A stretch of DNA of 64,000 bases from Conchocele bisecta (Eukaryota > Mollusca > Bivalvia > Lucinida > Thyasiridae): NCBI GenBank assembly GCA_029237695.1, contig CM055277.1, positions 40,644,242-40,708,241 on the forward strand, given 5' to 3'. Position 1 is the first letter of the stretch. Every line of letters starts with the position of its first letter. A program made the position numbers and the translations under genes. Below are positions 59,566-64,000 of the stretch, piece by piece. The notes under the pieces are model-generated. The model was not told the origin of the DNA and ran no database searches. It saw nothing but the letters and a program-made list of their open reading frames with translations.

Positions 59566-59659
59566 TTGTTAAGGAAGATAAATTAAATCTCCTGTGACCA
59601 CCCTGGTGGTGGCGCAAAAAGTCAGCGGCTGGAATTGAAACCGCCTTACATGACAAAAA

Positions 59660-61352
59660 CTAGAAATGGACGCTTGTCGACAAGCGCATGTGTATCCCCC
59701 TCCTCAGATACACAAGTAGTTTGAAAAAAGGGTGTTCGAGTTATGCTCCGGAGACAAAATCAGTGACGGAAAAAACAAATGGAGATAACTAAAAAATTAG
59801 TGATGCAAGAGTTGTCATTCTTGCGTGACACACCTTTAGGGTTGTGGTCTATGCATGTGTGAAGTTTCATGAAAATATTCCAAAGGGTGTTCGAGTTATG
59901 CTCCAGACACGAAATCAGTGCACGAAACAACAAAGGGAGATAACTAAGAAATTAACGACGCAAGAGTTGTCATTGTTACGTGCGACACACCTTTGGGTCA
60001 TCTTCTATGCATGTGTGAAGTTTAATAAACTAGAAAATGTGTTCATAGAACACGGATGTCCCACATATCGCTTTGATAATAAATGAGGCCAAATTCCAAG
60101 TCAAAATTTAATTTTCTTTTACTGAGAGTTAAAGTTTTTTGAAGCACCAAGTATGTGACCTTGACACTGGGCTTGGGCGGGGGCAGGACAAACGTGGATT
60201 TGGCACACGGCGGTAGAGGACCATTAGAGCAATGCGTATATGAAATATGAAGCTGATCCGTGAAAGAAAACAGAAATGATATTTAAGATATTTACCTGAG
60301 CGTTAAAAGTTTTTGAATTTCACTAAGTATATGATGTAACCCTGCTTGGCTTGGGGGCGGGGGGGACGACGAACGTGGATTTGGCACAGGGCGGTAGAGG
60401 ACCATTAGAGCAACGCATATATGAAATATGAAGTTGATCCGTGAATGGAAAGAAAAATTATAAGATATTTACCTGAGCATTAAAGTTTTTGAAGCACCAA
60501 GTATGTGACCTTGACCCTGGGATTGGCGGGGGCAGGACGAACGTGGATTTGGCACAGGGCGGTAGGAGGACCATTAGAGCAATGCGTATATGAAATATGA
60601 AGATGATCCATGAAAGAAAACAGAAATTATAAGTATTTACCCGAGCGTTAAAGTTTTTGAAGCATAAGTTTGTGACCTTGACCTGGGCTTGGCGGGGGCA
60701 GGGACGAACGTGGATTTGGACAGGGGGTGGACGACCATTGAGCAACGCGTATGAAATATTAAGTTGATCCAGTGGAAATAAAAATTATAATACCTGAGCG
60801 TTAAAAGTTTTTGAAGCACCAAGTATGTGACCTTGCCCTGGGAGGGTGGGGCAGGACGAACGTGGATTGGACAGGAGTAGGGACCATTAGAGCAATGCGT
60901 ATATGAAATGAAGTGATCCAGATCCATGAAAGAAAACAGAAAGTATAAGATATTTACAAGTAATGTAAGAAATAAAAAGTTAAATTTTTGAAGCACTAAG
61001 TATGTGACCTTGACCCTGGGCTTGACGGGGGCAGACGAACGTGGATTTGGCACAGGGCGGTAGAGGACCAATAGAGCAATGCGTATATGCGTGTTCGAGT
61101 TATGCTCTGGATACAAAATCAGAGCACGAAACAACAAAGGGAGATAAGTAAACAAGAATTCCGCGGAATCAGATGCCTCGCCTTGTCCCGCCTTGACCTC
61201 GAGCCTGGGCCCGAAAGCAATTTTCACTGGCCCGAACATATTATACAATTATTGACTAGTGAACCATAGAATATCAGATTATATTCTATGGCTCACTAGT
61301 CAATAATTGTTTTATTATATGATAATAGTCTGTATATAGCACTTACGACCTT
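59660..61352 (-). mobile_element. Helitron-like ('pearl'-type) element, copy 2
   Basis: Begins at CTAG (59660) with the same CGCTTGTCGACAAGCG hairpin as copy 1 and ends at the same place after the palindrome at 61245-61310 (TAGCACTTACGACCTT). It has about six of the ~180-base AGTATGTGACCTTGACCCTG units against two in copy 1, and lacks the GGAC tract. The units from 60600 to 60950 have many small deletions. ORFs across it are repeat translations, not genes. Confidence 0.65.
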
Positions 61353-61960
61353 TAGACAAGACGAATAATTGTATAATGCCCTTGGAAAAAGTTCTGTCGG
61401 CATTTTTTAGTAAAAGTGGTACGTCTAACTTTTTAACATAATTCGAGTATGCTGAATCCAAAAATGGCGGATACCACAAAGAATTTTGAGGCAAAAGGCT
61501 TCTAATTTGAAAAACAAAATGGCCGCCAAATTTTTATTTTTTATTTTTCTAAAAGTGGTATTATGGTACCAGTATAAGCAATTCAGTGGCAAAAGGCTAA
61601 TCAGATTGTGTTATAGATATTATTATGACGTGACCTTCTAATTTTCCAAAAACAAAATGGCCGCCAAAATCGTTTTTTTTCTCTGTCATTCACTAAAGTT
61701 GGGTATATGTAGCAGTTGCAATACTATGGCTTGTATATTGGTATAGTGATTAAATACACACAATTATGTACTAAATATTCCTTTTTCTATTGGAAAACAT
61801 GTTTGAATGCTAATACATAATATTGAACGCAAATGATATGCCATGTGTAACATGCATGTATTACACAGACGAAAACATAGACGAATATTATTTTAAATCA
61901 GTCACCATTGTTGATTTCTCCAGTAATGAAAACTATGCGTCTTTCGAACTAAATCAGCCC
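61353..61960. other. Non-coding stretch with a local duplication
   Basis: AAACAAAATGGCCGCCAAA occurs at 61513 and 61641 inside a diverged ~125-base direct duplication. A 66-codon frame from ATG at 61823 extends into the palindrome that follows and is not recognised. Confidence 0.5.
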
Positions 61961-62238
61961 CACATATCGGTCGCGGCGCCGGCTCGAATCGTAAAACCAC
62001 AGGTGAAAGAATTGTACCTGTGATATTAAATTATATACAGGTCCATTAAGAATGCTTACAAACTACAAATAACCCTAAAATACATTGCGTGTAGAGACAT
62101 TTTTTGCCAGCTATCATTAATTTTGATTATTTGTTGTTTGTAAGCATTGTCAATGGACTTGTACTTAATTTGATATCACAGGTACGCGTCCTTCACCTTT
62201 GGTTTTAGGAGTGGCCCGGATGCCGCGACCGATATGTG
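61961..62238. mobile_element. Large foldback palindrome
   Basis: CACATATCGGTCGCGGCGCC at the left pairs with the complement GCCGCGACCGATATGTG at the right; pairing continues through CAGGTGAA, GTACCTGTGATAT and AATGCTTACAAACTACAAAT around a ~45-base centre. Arms of about 110 bases. It sits just downstream of the decayed gene at 62340-64000 and could be an end of the same element. Confidence 0.75.
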
Positions 62239-62339
62239 ACATGCTGGATGACTGTGTGCTCTGTGTGATACATGTACATCTAATCCACTATAAACGATTC
62301 ACAACCCGAAATTTCAGTTTAGATTATGTTCATACATGG

Positions 62340-64000
62340 CTTTGCATCACCGCCATGAGCCTTACAACTACACAAAGCTGTACAACGTAGACCAGACTTG
62401 CGACATTTGCAGCGCATGGTCTTACACTGCATGTGACATGAACAGGATATTAATTTCCAGACATGCCGCTGGAATAGGATCCAACGTCATAAGGATGGGT
62501 ACAAAGCCATCGTCACTGCGCTCCCACCCCATAGTGTCTGGCGCAGGAAGCTCCGGTATGGCAGTGTCAGCCTGCCTCCAGATTATAGACTGATAATGTA
62601 CTCGCATTATGTGAAAGCGGAGAGCATCACTTGTTGGTGGTAATGCATCAGGCTTTACTGACTTTGAGAACAAGTGATATCTCGCTGTGTCAATAGAATC
62701 GGTTTGAGGCACGTTGTAGATTCTACACAGGAACTTCTCTGCAGATTTGAGAATTGTCTGCGTGAACTCTCCTCCACCATCAACGAGTAACTCGTGGTTG
62801 CATTTGAACACTTTCCATGCTGTTCGTTTGGTGTGACCTGAAAGGTAAGACGTCGTGTCACAGCCTGTGAGAGCATGGAATGGCAGTAGCGATGCTGCTA
62901 ATTGTGGTGTGAGGCTATCGAACACTCGCTCTATAGGTATATAGCGCCGTTTCTTTGATGTGCCAGTCATCATGAACATGCGTATACACTGTGAACGTGG
63001 GACGTGTGCTATGAGTAGCAACAGTACGTCCGTGTCCCTCGAGGCCACAACGACAGTATCGAACTGGCTATGGACAGCATGAAGAACAAGCCGTGTATCA
63101 GCTTCTTCGTGCGTTGTACTTAGCAGCGGTACATCCGTTGCATCGTTTTAAGATGCCCGTACTTCTAGTTCGTCAGCAAAACCCACCAGCTACAACAATG
63201 TCCTTATCGTGTGGGGCATTGGCAAGTAGTTCCTCATACAGGAATCTAGCAAGATCAGCTTTGTTTGCGGAAAGAAATGCCATGAAGATTTCCCAGTTTT
63301 TTTGGCTAGGGTACACCACGACTTTCCACAATGCGTCTGATAGGCTGAGCAGCTTTTGTTCGCCGAGCCCTCGTGTTGACTTAATAGACATTTTCCTGTA
63401 CCGGTCAAAGACAATGTCTATTCTCTGGTACTTAGATCCAGTATGTAGCACTGATTTGACAAATACGTCGGCTAGATCACCGAAGCTTTTCTTTTTTGCA
63501 GTAGCAAGGTTTGCCAATGGCAACGACAAGTGCTTGACCATCAATGATGAAGACATGATGAGTGATCATGAAGTTCAACGGTTTCTGGACAGTCAATGCC
63601 TTCGGTTACCAAGTCTGATAATGCACTCTTGTTTCCGTACGGAGTGTGCCATTTAGTTCCGCAATTGATAGAGGAACTGGCATGCTCAAGAATGCTGGGC
63701 ATATCAACTTGGCGACCGGCCTCGAAGGCAGTGACCAACCGTTGAAGAACACTCTTGTCTGCCTTCATGACATGTTTTTGGTCTTTAGATCTGGTGACAA
63801 TGACGCAAATGTCCGGCGCATTGTTTTCTAGCTCAGGGGTCATGTAGTGACATGCTTGGATTTGCACCCTCAGTGACAACCAGTCTCTCCTGCACAAATA
63901 CTTGCAACTGTGCCATGCCACGGCATTTGGCATTTATTAATGATTCTCGTATTACTTCCGTTGCAATGTCTTTGTTTGCAATGTTTTGCAGAGTAGTACG
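62340..64000 (-). pseudogene. Decayed transposon-associated gene, PIN/FEN-like nuclease core (partial)
   Basis: The gene runs from beyond the right edge to about 62340. In order: EVIRESLINAK and QLQVFVQERLVV (63975-63840); DKSVLQRLVTAFEAGRQVDM; KSALSDLVTEGIDCP; IIDGQALVVAIGKP (near 63550-63510); KSFGDLADVFVKSVL; RIDIVFDRYRKMSIK; THEEADTRLVLHAV; VVVASRDTDVLLLL; FHALTGCDTTSYLSG; PPTSDALRFHIMRVHYQSI; and a Cys-rich tail (CKCRKSGLRC). The acidic sites IDG, EEADTR, DTDV and GCD look like a PIN/FEN-type metal site; this is inference. The protein is a multicopy one known to me from mollusc and cnidarian mobile DNA. Frame changes near 63840, 63570, 63500, 63180 and 62455 and a TAA at 63150-63148 show it is dead. 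The longest intact part is 62422-63048 (208 codons). Confidence 0.65.

Noticed and set aside
60637..61248. 203-codon frame on the minus strand
   Set aside because: It reads through tandem repeats of the Helitron-like element; the peptide is repeat translation.

Overview
This is a repeat-dense, AT-rich stretch of an animal nuclear genome, most likely from a bivalve mollusc. The evidence is eukaryotic: a tRNA-derived SINE, many TIR/foldback MITEs, two Helitron-like families (one resembling the bivalve 'pearl' type, with ~150-bp core repeats and GGAC-type microsatellites), a decayed Polinton/Maverick-like element, and a satellite array of at least 20 kb ending in a 500-N assembly gap. The clade is inferred from repeat style, not from a conserved host gene. 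I see no complete host gene.

Layout. 1-3.8 kb: MITE fragments, a SINE and one candidate first exon of a single-pass membrane protein (minus strand, 2239-2416). 3.8-4.3 kb: a full MITE flanked by TTAA. 4.9-8.5 kb: a collapsed Polinton-like element between ~134-bp inverted repeats, holding remnants of integrase, a likely major capsid gene and other reading frames. 8.5-14.2 kb: minisatellites, foldbacks and a second MITE copy. 14.6-16.0 kb: a ~50-bp minisatellite with long C runs. 16-20 kb: a degenerate tRNA-like unit, a large foldback and a dispersed repeat with a short conserved ORF. 21-27.7 kb: dispersed repeats and Helitron-like elements. 27.7-47.9 kb: a 49-bp satellite in sequence sub-blocks, with an inverted block, two interruptions and a strong contrast in indel load. 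47,879-48,378: 500 N. 48.4-53 kb: palindromes and a 3.1-kb interval with short inverted ends. 53-62 kb: second copies of the Helitron-like and MITE families. 62.3-64 kb: a frameshifted transposon-associated gene with a possible PIN/FEN-like nuclease core, running off the right edge.

The most interesting pattern is that both ~50-bp tandem arrays (14.6-16.0 kb and 27.7-47.9 kb) have monomers matching the terminal inverted repeats of short DNA transposons found as single copies elsewhere in the window. This suggests that MITE ends seeded tandem arrays twice, independently. Nothing here forms a working pathway: the coding traces are mobile-element genes in decay.
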